Source: Candidatus Ozemibacteraceae bacterium
GTDB lineage: Bacteria > Muiribacteriota > Ozemobacteria > Ozemobacterales > Ozemobacteraceae
NCBI GenBank assembly: GCA_937998695.1
Contig: CALLCO010000233.1
Coordinates: 1-35,366, forward strand
Direction of reading: 5' to 3'
Length of the DNA: 35,366 bases
Positions 1 through 8,547 of this stretch are shown here, in pieces. The notes under the pieces were generated by a model. It was not told the origin of the DNA. It worked only from the letters and a program-made list of their open reading frames with translations, and did no database searches. The position numbers were made by a program, and so were the translations under genes. Positions within the stretch are counted from its first letter, which is position 1, and each line of letters starts with the position of its first letter.

Positions 1-657
1 CCTCAAGTTGCGCATACATCCCTGGCTGGTTTTTCTTCACCGGTAGCACATAGTCTCCCCCCTGGCTACGAATCTGTCGAACGATGCGCTTCTGACAGCC
101 CATAGCATCAATCGTGACAATGGCACCTCGCAGGTTCATTGCTCGGAGAAGCTTTGGTATGGCGACAATCTCGTTCGACTTTTCGCCGACGGCGATCTGT
201 CCCATCGAGATTCAGAGCTCCGAGTCCCAGGCACTGACTAGGTGGAAAGGGGTCTTCTCGGTGGCATGGTCGGCGCTCCGACGCAGAGTTTTCCCATCCA
301 CAGCGATCTTCCGTGGCTCATTTCCTTCAGCAGGAGCTTGGGCTTTACGGTCATGGAGGACCTGGATCCATGTGGTCAGAGCCTGGGACAGCGCCTCGGG
401 GGCAAGTCGCATAAAGACCTCGCGAAAGACGTCATGCGAGGGAATACCGTGTGGCAGGGCGAGGAAACGGCGAAGCCACCGTTCGTGGGCCCGGCAAAAT
501 CTTCGCAATCAGTCCATCCTTCCCCCTTCGCCAAGCAAGTAATGAGGGTGATCACGATGATATCAAGGAGAAGATGGCGGCGATTCTTCTCCTTCCGGGG
601 GTCAGGGATGATTGAGATTGCGGAAACAAGGTCGAGAGAAAGATGACGGATGCCCAT
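1..657 (-). pseudogene. ISAs1-family transposase, frameshifted and interrupted, runs off left edge
   Basis: Reading leftward from an ATG at 657, the translation follows the ISAs1 / H-repeat-associated transposase pattern. An N-terminal IPDPRKEKNRRHLLLDI block is followed by RAHERWLRRFLALPHGIPSH, then AVDGKTLRRS, then [14 protein letters not shown] and TIDAMGCQK, and near position 1 [14 protein letters not shown]. The protein is broken twice. A one-base frameshift lies around 488-500, where the frame ending in EDFAG must change to reach RAHERW. A TGA stop lies at 212-214, in frame with the SAWDSEL segment before it and the [13 protein letters not shown] segment after it. The 3' part lies outside the window. 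The family moves by a DDE-type cut-and-paste mechanism, but this copy cannot make a full-length enzyme. I could not identify the terminal inverted repeat to the right of 657. Confidence 0.85.
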
Positions 658-864
658 GCGAGGAAACCCTCCAGTTTGGAGTATTTCCTCTTCAATAGCG
701 CAACCGCGCAGAAAAGTACAGAATCCTCTCTCAGAGCCGATCTAATTCCCGTTTGCCCTGGAGCGGTGTACAGCGTGGGCAGGGCCCCTGGCACCCCTCC
801 CCCCGGAGACGGGAATGGGCTCAGGTGGTGGGTTGGTCCGTGCGGGAATGGCGACCAGGGGTTC
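658..864. other. Intergenic stretch between transposase remnant and PLP enzyme gene
   Basis: No coding region is supported here. It should hold the right end of the insertion element and the 3' flank of the leftward PLP-enzyme gene. A short imperfect inverted repeat (GGAAACCCTCCA against GGAGTATTTCC, about 662-687) lies just outside the transposase start. It could be part of the element end, but nothing proves this. No U-tract terminator was seen. Confidence 0.4.
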
Positions 865-2007
865 TCATCGGCGGGCACGGATGGGCCAGGCGGCGACGAG
901 CCGTCCACCCTCGACGACGTTCAGGACAGGATGCAAATTGACGGCGGCGCAGGCATGGTTGGGGACGAACCGGACCTGGTCGCCGGGCCGGACGTCGCCC
1001 GGGCCGGCCGGCAGGTCGATCACGCCGTGTTCCTCCGATAGCCGGGCGAGCACCCAGTCGGGGTGATTGATGAACCGGCCGTAGCCGGTGAGTTGGCTCA
1101 AGCCGTGGGCGCCGCGGTCGAGGCCGATGGCCTTGCTGCCGGCGTCGATGACCAGGCGGTCGGGGTAGACTCCAATGACGGTGGCGAGCACGGTCAGGGC
1201 GCAGTCTTCCCACGTGCAGACCTTAAGCATCACCTGCATGGCATCGTGGAAGACGTAGTTGCCGGGGCGCATCTCCGTGACGCCGGACACGAAAGGGCTG
1301 ACCGTCATGGTGGGGGTCGAGCCGACGCTGACGATGGGCACGGGTATTCCGGCTTCACGCAGCATTCGGGCAGCGGTCACGACGGCTTCACCCTCCTGGC
1401 GACCGATGGCGGCCAGCGCTTCAGGGCTGGTCGCCCCGTAGGCGTGGCCGGCATGGGTGAACACCCCTTCCAGGGTAAGGCCGGGAAGCCCGTCGATCAG
1501 CCGGGCAAGGGCGACCAGTTCGGGGCCGGGGGGAAGACCACAACGATGGTGACCGCAATCCACCTCCAACCGGATCGGGATGGTCAGACCGGCCCGGCGG
1601 GCGGCTTCGTCGAGGAAACGGGCCTGATCGGGGTGATCGAGGGCCACCGCAAGCCTGTTCTCCATCCCCTCGTCGGCGTGATTTCCGTTCGACGTCCCCG
1701 GGCTCGTTCTGGGTCGCATCAGGGCGAGGAGTTCCCGCAAGCGAACCTCATCGACCACCGGATAGGCCAGGAAGATATCGTCGAACCCGGCCTCGAGCAG
1801 GGCGGCGGCTTCCCCCACCGTGGCGGCGGTGAACCCGGTGGCACCGGCTTCCTGCTGGCGCCTGGCCAGATCGGGGCACTTGTGCGTCTTGACATGCGGT
1901 CGCAGAACGACCCCGGCCTGGGTGGCGAGGGCCATGGCGCGGGCGAGGTTGCGCTGGAGGATCGATGCTTCCACGAGGAGGCAGGGTGTGGCCAGTTCGG
2001 CGAACAT
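865..2007 (-). CDS. D-threonine aldolase / D-serine dehydratase-like PLP enzyme
   Basis: This 380-residue protein has the two-domain architecture of the DSD1 / low-specificity D-threonine aldolase family (fold type III). The N-terminal alanine-racemase-like barrel carries RPHVKTHK at residues 36-43, where the first Lys (K40) is the likely Schiff-base residue. VDCGHHRCG and GVFTHAGHAYG follow, and GSTPT is the expected phosphate-binding loop. The C-terminal domain ends with VPNHACAAVNLHP, giving the His351/Cys353 pair that binds the divalent metal in this family. Family members cleave D-beta-hydroxy-amino acids to glycine and an aldehyde, or deaminate D-serine; the sequence does not decide between these. 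A short low-complexity insertion (PRTSPGTSNGNHADEG) lies near residue 100. The ATG at 2007 is preceded by a G-rich stretch that could act as the ribosome binding site. The gene diverges from the SH3 protein gene. Confidence 0.88.
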   Translation of the reverse strand: MFAELATPCLLVEASILQRNLARAMALATQAGVVLRPHVKTHKCPDLARRQQEAGATGFTAATVGEAAALLEAGFDDIFLAYPVVDEVRLRELLALMRPRTSPGTSNGNHADEGMENRLAVALDHPDQARFLDEAARRAGLTIPIRLEVDCGHHRCGLPPGPELVALARLIDGLPGLTLEGVFTHAGHAYGATSPEALAAIGRQEGEAVVTAARMLREAGIPVPIVSVGSTPTMTVSPFVSGVTEMRPGNYVFHDAMQVMLKVCTWEDCALTVLATVIGVYPDRLVIDAGSKAIGLDRGAHGLSQLTGYGRFINHPDWVLARLSEEHGVIDLPAGPGDVRPGDQVRFVPNHACAAVNLHPVLNVVEGGRLVAAWPIRARR

Positions 2008-2097
2008 GCAAAACCCCCGATGCGATGTTGGAGTTTGTCCGTGGTCGTCTGTAGACGTCCGTGGAGGGCGGATTTCCCCACCCCCCCTCAGGCCGTG

Positions 2098-2106
2098 TGC
2101 TAGAAT
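2098..2106 (+). promoter_or_regulatory. Extended -10 promoter for the SH3-domain protein
   Basis: TGC-TAGAAT forms an extended -10 element at 2098-2106, about 30 bases before the ATG at 2138. No good -35 lies at the usual distance, as is common for extended -10 promoters. A strong ribosome binding site, AAGGAGGT, lies at 2122-2129, eight bases before the ATG, and fixes the start. Confidence 0.5.
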
Positions 2107-2137
2107 GGGTGTACACGATACAAGGAGGTATCAAGGT

Positions 2138-2668
2138 ATGGCAAGGAACAGAGCGACCCGGATTGGGATGTTGGTCCTGCTGGCCCTCGTGGCTGTCGTG
2201 TCCGCCGTCGAAGCCAAGAACGTGGTGCTTCCCACCATGTACGGCTATGGGGTGGTCTCCCAATATGGCGGGTGGGTCTATCCGTACATCACTCATCCAG
2301 CTTTTGGGGGGTACTACACACCTTACTACGGCCCCTACAACTACTATTACCTTTCGGGGTATTACCCGTACTACGGGATGACCCCCATGTGGAACGGTGT
2401 GCAGTGGGTTTATGGCGCCGGCGGCTACGCCGCGGCCAGCCGATCCCTCAATCTGCGGGCCAACCCCTGGAAGAAATCGGGGAACGTCATCGGCTCCCTC
2501 GATGCGGGAGAACCGGTCTACCTCTATGCCCGGTATGGCAACTGGTGCCTCGTCCAATCGGCGGCCAACCCCTACAAGCGGGGGTACGCCTATGCCGGTT
2601 ACCTGCAAGGGGCCTGGGCGGGCTCCTGGAACGGCTGGATGAACTATTACGTTCCGCGCGGCTGGTAG
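2138..2668 (+). CDS. Exported Tyr/Gly-rich protein with bacterial SH3 domain
   Basis: This 176-residue protein begins at the ATG that follows AAGGAGGT; the longer open frame upstream lacks a start signal and is rejected. Residues 1-26 form a signal peptide with a hydrophobic core and a VEA cleavage site. Residues 30-95 are dominated by Tyr, Gly and Pro, with many YY pairs. Residues about 98-165 match a bacterial SH3 domain: SLNLRANPWKKSGNVIGSLD, then GEPVYLYARYGNWCLVQ and a GYAYAGYLQG ending. Such domains usually bind peptidoglycan or mediate protein contacts in the envelope. The aromatic N-terminal half resembles low-complexity surface or adhesive proteins, but I recognise no specific family for it. 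The gene converges on the HEAT-protein gene with only seven bases between stop codons. Confidence 0.8.
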   Translation: MARNRATRIGMLVLLALVAVVSAVEAKNVVLPTMYGYGVVSQYGGWVYPYITHPAFGGYYTPYYGPYNYYYLSGYYPYYGMTPMWNGVQWVYGAGGYAAASRSLNLRANPWKKSGNVIGSLDAGEPVYLYARYGNWCLVQSAANPYKRGYAYAGYLQGAWAGSWNGWMNYYVPRGW

Positions 2669-2675
2669 ACCGACC

Positions 2676-5078
2676 TCAACTCCCGCCGAACAGCACGTTG
2701 ACCGCGTAGCTGGCGATCATAAAACCCCAAACCAGGATCACCAGCAACCAGACGACCATGGTCACCTTGGCCCGCTGCCCTTTGGCCTCCTCGTCCTGCC
2801 CGGTCAGCATCCGTTTGACATCGACCGGTTTTCCACCACCCTCGCCCTCGGAAGCGGCAATGGCGGCCTTGGCCGCGGCGCGGTCCCGGGCGGCCTGTTG
2901 GGCCTGGGCGGCGGCGGTTGCCTGTAGATCGTCGGAGAAGGCTTTTTCTTCGTCGGCGAGAAGTTGCTCGACGGTCACCGTCTTTTCGAGGGCGACGGCC
3001 AGGTTCTCGGCGATCTGGGTGACGACTGCGAGCTTGGCGGGGCCGAGAAGCCGTCCCGCCGTTTTCGCGGCCCGGAAGGCCTCGCGCAGCATTTCTCGGT
3101 CGGGGTTGGCGGCCAGGACCACTCCCATTTTCTCGATCAGCTCGGGCGTGGTTTCCTTGGTGAACGCGTTGATCAGCGCGTCGCGAATCAGGGAAAAATC
3201 GACCAGCACGGTAGCGGGCATGGCCAGTTGTCGCTGGCGTGAACTGGGTGAGCGCAGCAACCCCTGCAGAAGGCTTTTGATCCGTTCGCTGTCGATGGAA
3301 GAGAAGATACGCGTGGCAGTGACACGGATCTTGCCGTTCTTGCTCTGCATGAGTTGCGGCAGATAGAGAGACAGATACTCGCTGTCGAGCTTGGACAAGG
3401 CGTCGATGGCGGCGCAGACCTCGTCGGGGTTTTCGGCGTTGAGGAAGCGGCGGATCATGCCGGCGTCCTCGCTGGTGCCGAAGCGACCGATGGCCTTGAG
3501 CACGGCAGCCAGCTCCTTTCCCTTGGCTTCCCGCATCAACTGGGGGATTCTCGACCGGAAAGAGGAGTATTCCTCGTGTGTGAGTTTACCCAGCACCTGG
3601 ACGCGCTTGACGAAATCGAGGGACTGGTACTCTTCGATGACAAAGATCGCGGCAGGGGCAGGGGCCGGACGCTTCTGTCGGAGTGAGGGAGGGTCGAGGT
3701 CGGGATGGATCTCCAGGGGCGAGGCGGCGGGAGCGCCAGGAGCCGGAACCACCCCGGCCGGTGCCGAGACGGGGGTGGTGGCAGGCGGGCGGAACGATGC
3801 TGGCGCGGCGTCGGGGGTCGCGGTCGGAGTGCCAACAGGGACGGGCGGAGGTGATGGCGGCGCGGGGGACGGACGAGCGGGGGGAGTGATCGAGGGGGCG
3901 CTAGCAGGCGATGTGGCCGGGGTGGAAGCCCCTGTGGAAGGCGGCGGGGGGGGCGAGGTGGGCCCGGGGGGCACGTTCCGAGTTTCCGGCACGGGCACGG
4001 GAGCCGCCGTGGCCGAAGGCGTGAATGTACCAAGGGGCGCGGAGGGCGCGAAACCCGAGGTCGAATACCTCGCTTTGGTGAGCCGCTCCTCCTCCTGGCG
4101 TACCCGTTCCTTCAACTGGTCGAGGTACTCCTGGGCGGTGCCGGTGAAGACCCCCTGCTCGCACAGGGTGCGGGCTACCCCCATCAGGATGCCCTTAACC
4201 AGGTTCTGATGCTGATCCTTGAGTTTGCGGCAGATCCAGTAGAGGCGGAACGGCAGATCGGGGTGGGCGTGTTCTTTCATGATCTGGCTGATCCGCATCA
4301 GGAGCTTGGGGTCGCTGTTCTCGGCGACAAATCGCACGAGGAGCGATTCGACATCGGGGTAGGGGAACAGGCCGGCGTAGTGCAGGGCCAGATGTTGTTC
4401 CTGCTTGTTCCCTGACTGGAGCATGGCCCCCAGGTGCGTGAGCGCCGCAGACTTGTCATACCGGAACAGGGCCCGGATGGCCTGGCCGCGGATCGCCGGG
4501 AGCGGGCTCGTCAGCAGGGGGGTGATCAGGCTTTGCAGATTGCCCGGGTCGACCACTTCAAGGGCTTCGAGGGCCGAGGTGAGGACCGTCGGATCGGGGT
4601 GGCGGGACAGCCCGACGAGGTGGTCGGCATCCTGCAGGTTGCCGTATTTCTTGAAGAACAGGCAGAAGGTCGGCAAGATCAGGGCAGGGAATTCATACCA
4701 TTTGGCAGCCCGCAGCAAATCGACGGCCAGGATGGCCTCGGTGTGTTCGAGGCAGGAGACGGCCAGGGCCAGATCTTCCAGTTTATCCCGCTGTGGAAGG
4801 AGCTTCTCGAGGTGGTCGGCCTGGACCTCGACCGGTTTGCCGCGCAAGGCGAGGCCAATGCGCCGCCAGGTTTTGCGGATCTGGAAGATGAGAATGGGAT
4901 CCTGGATTTTGACCAGCGCAGCCTCGAGCAGGGGAGGGATGCTCTTGGTGGGCGGTTGGGCCTCGATGGCCTGCAAAGTCGAGAGGACGATGGTCCCGTC
5001 CGGGCTGGCCAGCCCGGCCGCGATCTGGTTGAGGGTCAGCTGGATCTTGGGAGGGACCACAGGCAAATGGTAGCACAC
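2676..5078 (-). CDS. Tail-anchored HEAT-repeat protein with proline-rich linker
   Basis: The product is about 800 residues and has no signal peptide. Residues about 1-330 are tandem helical pairs of HEAT type (for example PAIRGQAIRALFRYDKSAAL). A short charged helix near 325-345 leads to a linker of about 120 residues that is almost entirely Pro, Ala, Ser and Thr. A second HEAT block spans about 480-690, and an Ala/Gln/Glu-rich probable coiled coil spans about 700-745. A single hydrophobic segment at about 774-796 ends six residues from the C-terminus, so the bulk of the protein should face the cytosol as in tail-anchored proteins. The start is uncertain: the open frame begins at a GTG at 5078 with GGGGAG very close, and TTG or GTG codons slightly downstream are alternatives. 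The function is unknown; HEAT arrays usually act as scaffolds. It may be co-transcribed with the two leftward genes upstream, across a 129-base gap. Confidence 0.8.
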   Translation of the reverse strand: MCYHLPVVPPKIQLTLNQIAAGLASPDGTIVLSTLQAIEAQPPTKSIPPLLEAALVKIQDPILIFQIRKTWRRIGLALRGKPVEVQADHLEKLLPQRDKLEDLALAVSCLEHTEAILAVDLLRAAKWYEFPALILPTFCLFFKKYGNLQDADHLVGLSRHPDPTVLTSALEALEVVDPGNLQSLITPLLTSPLPAIRGQAIRALFRYDKSAALTHLGAMLQSGNKQEQHLALHYAGLFPYPDVESLLVRFVAENSDPKLLMRISQIMKEHAHPDLPFRLYWICRKLKDQHQNLVKGILMGVARTLCEQGVFTGTAQEYLDQLKERVRQEEERLTKARYSTSGFAPSAPLGTFTPSATAAPVPVPETRNVPPGPTSPPPPPSTGASTPATSPASAPSITPPARPSPAPPSPPPVPVGTPTATPDAAPASFRPPATTPVSAPAGVVPAPGAPAASPLEIHPDLDPPSLRQKRPAPAPAAIFVIEEYQSLDFVKRVQVLGKLTHEEYSSFRSRIPQLMREAKGKELAAVLKAIGRFGTSEDAGMIRRFLNAENPDEVCAAIDALSKLDSEYLSLYLPQLMQSKNGKIRVTATRIFSSIDSERIKSLLQGLLRSPSSRQRQLAMPATVLVDFSLIRDALINAFTKETTPELIEKMGVVLAANPDREMLREAFRAAKTAGRLLGPAKLAVVTQIAENLAVALEKTVTVEQLLADEEKAFSDDLQATAAAQAQQAARDRAAAKAAIAASEGEGGGKPVDVKRMLTGQDEEAKGQRAKVTMVVWLLVILVWGFMIASYAVNVLFGGS

Positions 5079-5207
5079 TCTCCCCGGATCTGGGAGATCT
5101 CGACGAACTCCGGTTGATCAGGTCGGACCAGGGAGCAGGCAACCAGCGAAAGACCCTTGGAGAGATTGATCCCCAGTTTTCATGGATTCCGGAGGTTTTA
5201 GGCCCCT

Positions 5208-6092
5208 TCAGAACCCGACGCTGGCTCCGAGGTAGAGGTAGGGGTCTTTCTCGAGGGAAAGCCCCAGCACTTCGAGCTGGGCGTTGCGGGTGCCGAACCG
5301 CACGCCCGCATTGAACGAGGCACGGGTCGAGTCGTCCTTGTACAGATCCCGATAATTGGCAAACTTCCCCTCGCAGAACAAAGAAACGGAGTCGTTCCAG
5401 GCATATTCGAGACCGACGCCGCTGACCAAAAACTGCTTGGGCTCGAGGGTCAGGGTTTGGCCAAGGCCGAGATCGATCTTCTGTTTGTCGGTGAAGCAGT
5501 ATTTCAGGTTGAGATACCCGTAGAACGCTTTGGCCAACTTTTCTGAAATGGTCAGATAGACATGGCGAAGGTTCTCGATTTGCGACAGGTCGGCGCGGTT
5601 GAGCTCGTAGGCATCCATGGGGGCAAAGGAAAAGCCCATGCAGAGGTCCTGTTCGGCGTTGTGCGTCGAGTATTTCATGCCGAAGGTGGTCGAGTCTTCA
5701 TTATAGGTGAGACCGGCCAGAAGAGGGTCAGCCGACCGCTCGTAGCGCAGGTTGAGCACGGACAGCTCGAGGTTCGGCTTCGCCTGGTAAACCAGTCCGG
5801 TGAAGTGCTCGTTCTTCGACAACCGGTACCGGGTGCGATTCAGAGTCAGGTCGCGCTTGGTGATGCCGCCTTTGTAGGTGACGATGGCGGTGCGGTCTTC
5901 CTGGATTTCGGGAGTGGGAATGCTGATTAACCCCGTGGTCCCCGACAAGGTGGTCCCCAGGTGCATCGGCTTGTACACCGGCAACTGCTCCACCTCGGGA
6001 TCGACGGTCAGAATCTGCCCAAATGAACGAGAGGCCACAAGAATGATCGACAAAAGAACGAGGATAAAAACCTTGAACCTGGTTCGGATCAT
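5208..6092 (-). CDS. YjbH-like outer-membrane beta-barrel protein
   Basis: This 294-residue protein has a signal peptide (residues 1 to about 25, cleavage near SFG/Q). The GTTGLISIPTPEIQEDRT block resembles the start of YjbH-type exopolysaccharide-associated outer-membrane proteins. The rest alternates polar and hydrophobic residues in many amphipathic strands, and the protein ends in a terminal Phe (LYLGASVGF), the usual beta-barrel assembly signal. It therefore probably sits in the outer membrane. The ATG at 6092 has GGGGAAG upstream, overlapping the TAG stop of the preceding lipoprotein gene, which ends 14 bases away; the two are likely one operon. The assignment to YjbH rather than another barrel family rests only on the N-terminal block and is tentative; the barrel call is firmer. 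Confidence 0.72.
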   Translation of the reverse strand: MIRTRFKVFILVLLSIILVASRSFGQILTVDPEVEQLPVYKPMHLGTTLSGTTGLISIPTPEIQEDRTAIVTYKGGITKRDLTLNRTRYRLSKNEHFTGLVYQAKPNLELSVLNLRYERSADPLLAGLTYNEDSTTFGMKYSTHNAEQDLCMGFSFAPMDAYELNRADLSQIENLRHVYLTISEKLAKAFYGYLNLKYCFTDKQKIDLGLGQTLTLEPKQFLVSGVGLEYAWNDSVSLFCEGKFANYRDLYKDDSTRASFNAGVRFGTRNAQLEVLGLSLEKDPYLYLGASVGF

Positions 6093-6106
6093 TCTGGCTT
6101 CTTCCC

Positions 6107-7831
6107 CTAGTAAGTCGTTTCAACGTTGGAAATATAGGTGGTGACTTCTGGCTGGACAGATACAAAGTTCCACGCATAGGTATAGTTATCATCTTTTTTC
6201 AATCGAACCCACGAGATATTTGAACCTTCAGGTATATTCACGGAACCAGTTACAATTTTTTTTCCCTTTTTTCCAATGTAGACGAGGTATTTTTTACTGG
6301 GGTCCAAATGCGTAAATTTGAACGTTCCATATCGGTTGGGGTCCATGGCATTAGATGACTCGATACTGGTGAATTTTATGAATTCAGGGTTCAAATCCCA
6401 ATTGGTTTCGGTGATGATTCTTTCCTCTCTACGTAAAGGTGTACTTATTGTAGCTATACCAGTTTTTGTTGTAAGGTAATACTCAGCCAAAAGAACCCAT
6501 GTATCTGTAGGTACCTTGCCATCCTCAGGGTTCAAATATCTCCCCGCGATCGATCCTTTTCCCATCTCTTGGTTATAGATCAATTGATAAGAAAGAGTGG
6601 CCGGAACGCTACCTGAAGAGATAGTGGAAAAGCCAACCGTGAGTGAGTGAAAGCCAAGTTTAGAAAAGGTCATCTTATGCGTTCCGATGGGAACGTTCTC
6701 GAATATAAATCGACCAAAACGATCCGTAAGGTAGTTGCTATGACCCTCCAAAGAACAATTTACATATTCAAGAGGTTGCCCGGTGAACGAGTCGGTGATC
6801 GTTCCTAAAACCCTCACACCCTTCTCCTTGGCAGGGTCTTGGGTCAGCAGAATTTCGGCGATTAGGGGGGAAGTCGTCCCATCGGGGTGAAGGAAAAAAC
6901 CGGCCTTTCCAGGATAGAACGGAGAATCGGAACTTCCAATGGTTAATTCATAAAAATTCCCCGAGGTGGCTTGAACAAAAAATTCTCCGCTGCTCGTAGT
7001 CGTGGCAACTTGGGTGGTTCCCATGAAAACAGGGATCATCGGGATCGGTTCCCTGTTCGTTCCGTTCTTTACGATCCCCCGCATGGTCCAGTTTTTGGTA
7101 GTGACTGGAGGCAAGCGAATGATGGCAGGGGGCACAACCACGCCCGTGGTCTTCAATTCGATGTTCAGGCGGGGTACTGCCGCATATTGAGGGGTTTGTC
7201 GGATTTCAAGCGAGTACGTTCCAGCCGGAAGATCGGTAAATTCGAATTTTCCGTCGGCACCGGTCGAGGTGGAATTCAGTTCCGTGCTGCCAGACCACAG
7301 GATGACACTCTGAAGAGCGACGGGTTTGGAGGTGCTGTCGTCGTAAACAAAGCCGGAAATGGGAAACTTTCTTGCCGCCGGATTACTGGAAATAATTTCG
7401 GACAAGAAAATTTCCGGGCTGGCTGGAGAAGTGGAACCGTTTTCAAAGACCTGAACGACATAGGTCGTGGAAGCGAAAGTCGCGGAGTCACGTGCAATCA
7501 CCAGATCATACAACGCTGCCCCGACCCCGGAAAACGTAAAACGTCCATCTGCGGTCGTTCTGGTTTTTTTCAGAAGGGTATTGGCCCATATCAGTTCGAC
7601 AGGAATGTTGCCGAGCGGCTGCCCCGACCCTTTCGCTTTGACGAACCCAGAAAGATCGATTGTACCAGTCCCAATCCTCGTGGTTTCAACCACTGGACTG
7701 TTTGTTGAACCAAGTGCCCCAACGGGGAGAACGTTCGAATGTTCCTTGCAGCCGATGAGGATGCCGGCGAAGAGAGCGATGACGAGGAAGCCGAAGGCAA
7801 GGCGGGTGAGGTTCTGCCGATTTCCGAGCAT
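6107..7831 (-). CDS. Lipoprotein with tandem carboxypeptidase-regulatory-like Ig domains
   Basis: This 574-residue protein starts with a lipoprotein signal peptide whose lipobox is LIGC, with Cys28 as the lipidated residue. Four tandem Ig-like domains of the carboxypeptidase-regulatory-like type follow, at about 57-135, 152-240, 247-330 and 342-420. Each has the core pattern G-V-x-(8-12)-P-(3)-V followed by T-x-x-D-G-x-F-x-F and G-x-Y-x-L, for example TTADGRFTFSGV and STGADGKFEFTDLPAGTYSL. A beta-rich C-terminal region of about 150 residues is not recognised. The domains usually serve as structural modules of surface proteins. The gene is notably AT-rich compared with everything else in the window except the gap to its right. 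It probably forms an operon with the beta-barrel gene 14 bases downstream. Confidence 0.8.
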   Translation of the reverse strand: MLGNRQNLTRLAFGFLVIALFAGILIGCKEHSNVLPVGALGSTNSPVVETTRIGTGTIDLSGFVKAKGSGQPLGNIPVELIWANTLLKKTRTTADGRFTFSGVGAALYDLVIARDSATFASTTYVVQVFENGSTSPASPEIFLSEIISSNPAARKFPISGFVYDDSTSKPVALQSVILWSGSTELNSTSTGADGKFEFTDLPAGTYSLEIRQTPQYAAVPRLNIELKTTGVVVPPAIIRLPPVTTKNWTMRGIVKNGTNREPIPMIPVFMGTTQVATTTSSGEFFVQATSGNFYELTIGSSDSPFYPGKAGFFLHPDGTTSPLIAEILLTQDPAKEKGVRVLGTITDSFTGQPLEYVNCSLEGHSNYLTDRFGRFIFENVPIGTHKMTFSKLGFHSLTVGFSTISSGSVPATLSYQLIYNQEMGKGSIAGRYLNPEDGKVPTDTWVLLAEYYLTTKTGIATISTPLRREERIITETNWDLNPEFIKFTSIESSNAMDPNRYGTFKFTHLDPSKKYLVYIGKKGKKIVTGSVNIPEGSNISWVRLKKDDNYTYAWNFVSVQPEVTTYISNVETTY

Positions 7832-8468
7832 GATGTCCCCCTGCGTTGATAAAAGACTGTTTTCCTCATCGGCGCCATAAGCAAGATTTTTTAGGGTGGA
7901 GGAGAAATCTCCTGCGAACGATCGGTGATACGGGAGTGAGTCGAAGCAGGTGATTCAATACCTGCCAGCGGGGGGGCGATAGGCGCCAATGTCAAGCTTC
8001 GGCTCGTCACGGATCGTGTACATTCCGGCACAGGTCGGGCTCCGGTTGTGCCCGAACTGGCATCAAGATGTTCCAGTCCATCATGGCACGGGCCGATTGG
8101 CTGTAAAACAAGTCACCATGTGGGCTTCAGCGAAATTGCGGCCATACACATTGGAGAGGCTTCGATCGTTGGTGGATTTCCTTGGGGTAGTAAACGAAGC
8201 CGAAGCTTCAGAATGGCCACCAAACCTTTGAAGCATACGCACATCACGTTTTTTCGAGTGATACCCCACAAAAAATAGATCGTCTCCGAGGGTGGCCTTA
8301 GGCCTTGGTATGGATGGACAAGTATTTTGCGATGCACCATCCGGGAGATGACAAAGAAAATGCGGCTGAGGTGGGTGTAGCTATTGGGAGATAGGCCACC
8401 GGAAAACGTCTCCTGATTGGTGCATCTGGAGATATGCGCCACCAAAGAAAAAAGTTTTCCTGGGGGGG
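7832..8468. other. Long intergenic region, no supported gene
   Basis: None of the open frames on either strand (longest about 137 codons) resembles a protein family, has a good ribosome binding site, or shows the codon use of the genes around it. The composition is AT-rich like the lipoprotein gene to its left. An inverted repeat AGGAGA-AA-TCTCCT at 7900-7913 lies about 70 bases upstream of the leftward lipoprotein start and could be an operator, but this is a guess. The right end leads into the HU promoter. Decayed coding sequence cannot be excluded. Confidence 0.5.
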
Positions 8469-8498
8469 TTGACATGAGCGGCCGATGCTCTTTACAAT
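8469..8498 (+). promoter_or_regulatory. Sigma-70-type promoter of the HU gene
   Basis: A perfect -35 TTGACA at 8469-8474 and a near-perfect -10 TACAAT at 8493-8498 are separated by 18 bases. Transcription should start near 8505, leaving a leader of about 43 bases that contains the ribosome binding site GGAAGGAG at 8531-8538. The strength of the match fits an abundant nucleoid protein. Confidence 0.85.
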
Positions 8499-8547
8499 CA
8501 ACCCATTGTCCTAAACCCCAAAACAAAATCGGAAGGAGAAGGTACCC

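Noticed and set aside
2025-2060. Possible operator palindrome CGTCT-GT-AGACG near 2046-2057
   Set aside because: The arms are only five bases and the centre is not symmetric; too short to support in this G/C-rich DNA.
1063-2103. Open frame of 346 codons on the plus strand
   Set aside because: It lies antisense to the PLP enzyme gene, which has clear family motifs; the plus-strand translation is rich in His, Gly and Asp with no recognisable domain.
8113-8526. 137-codon minus-strand frame in the gap before HU
   Set aside because: It overlaps the HU promoter, has no ribosome binding site and matches no protein pattern I know.
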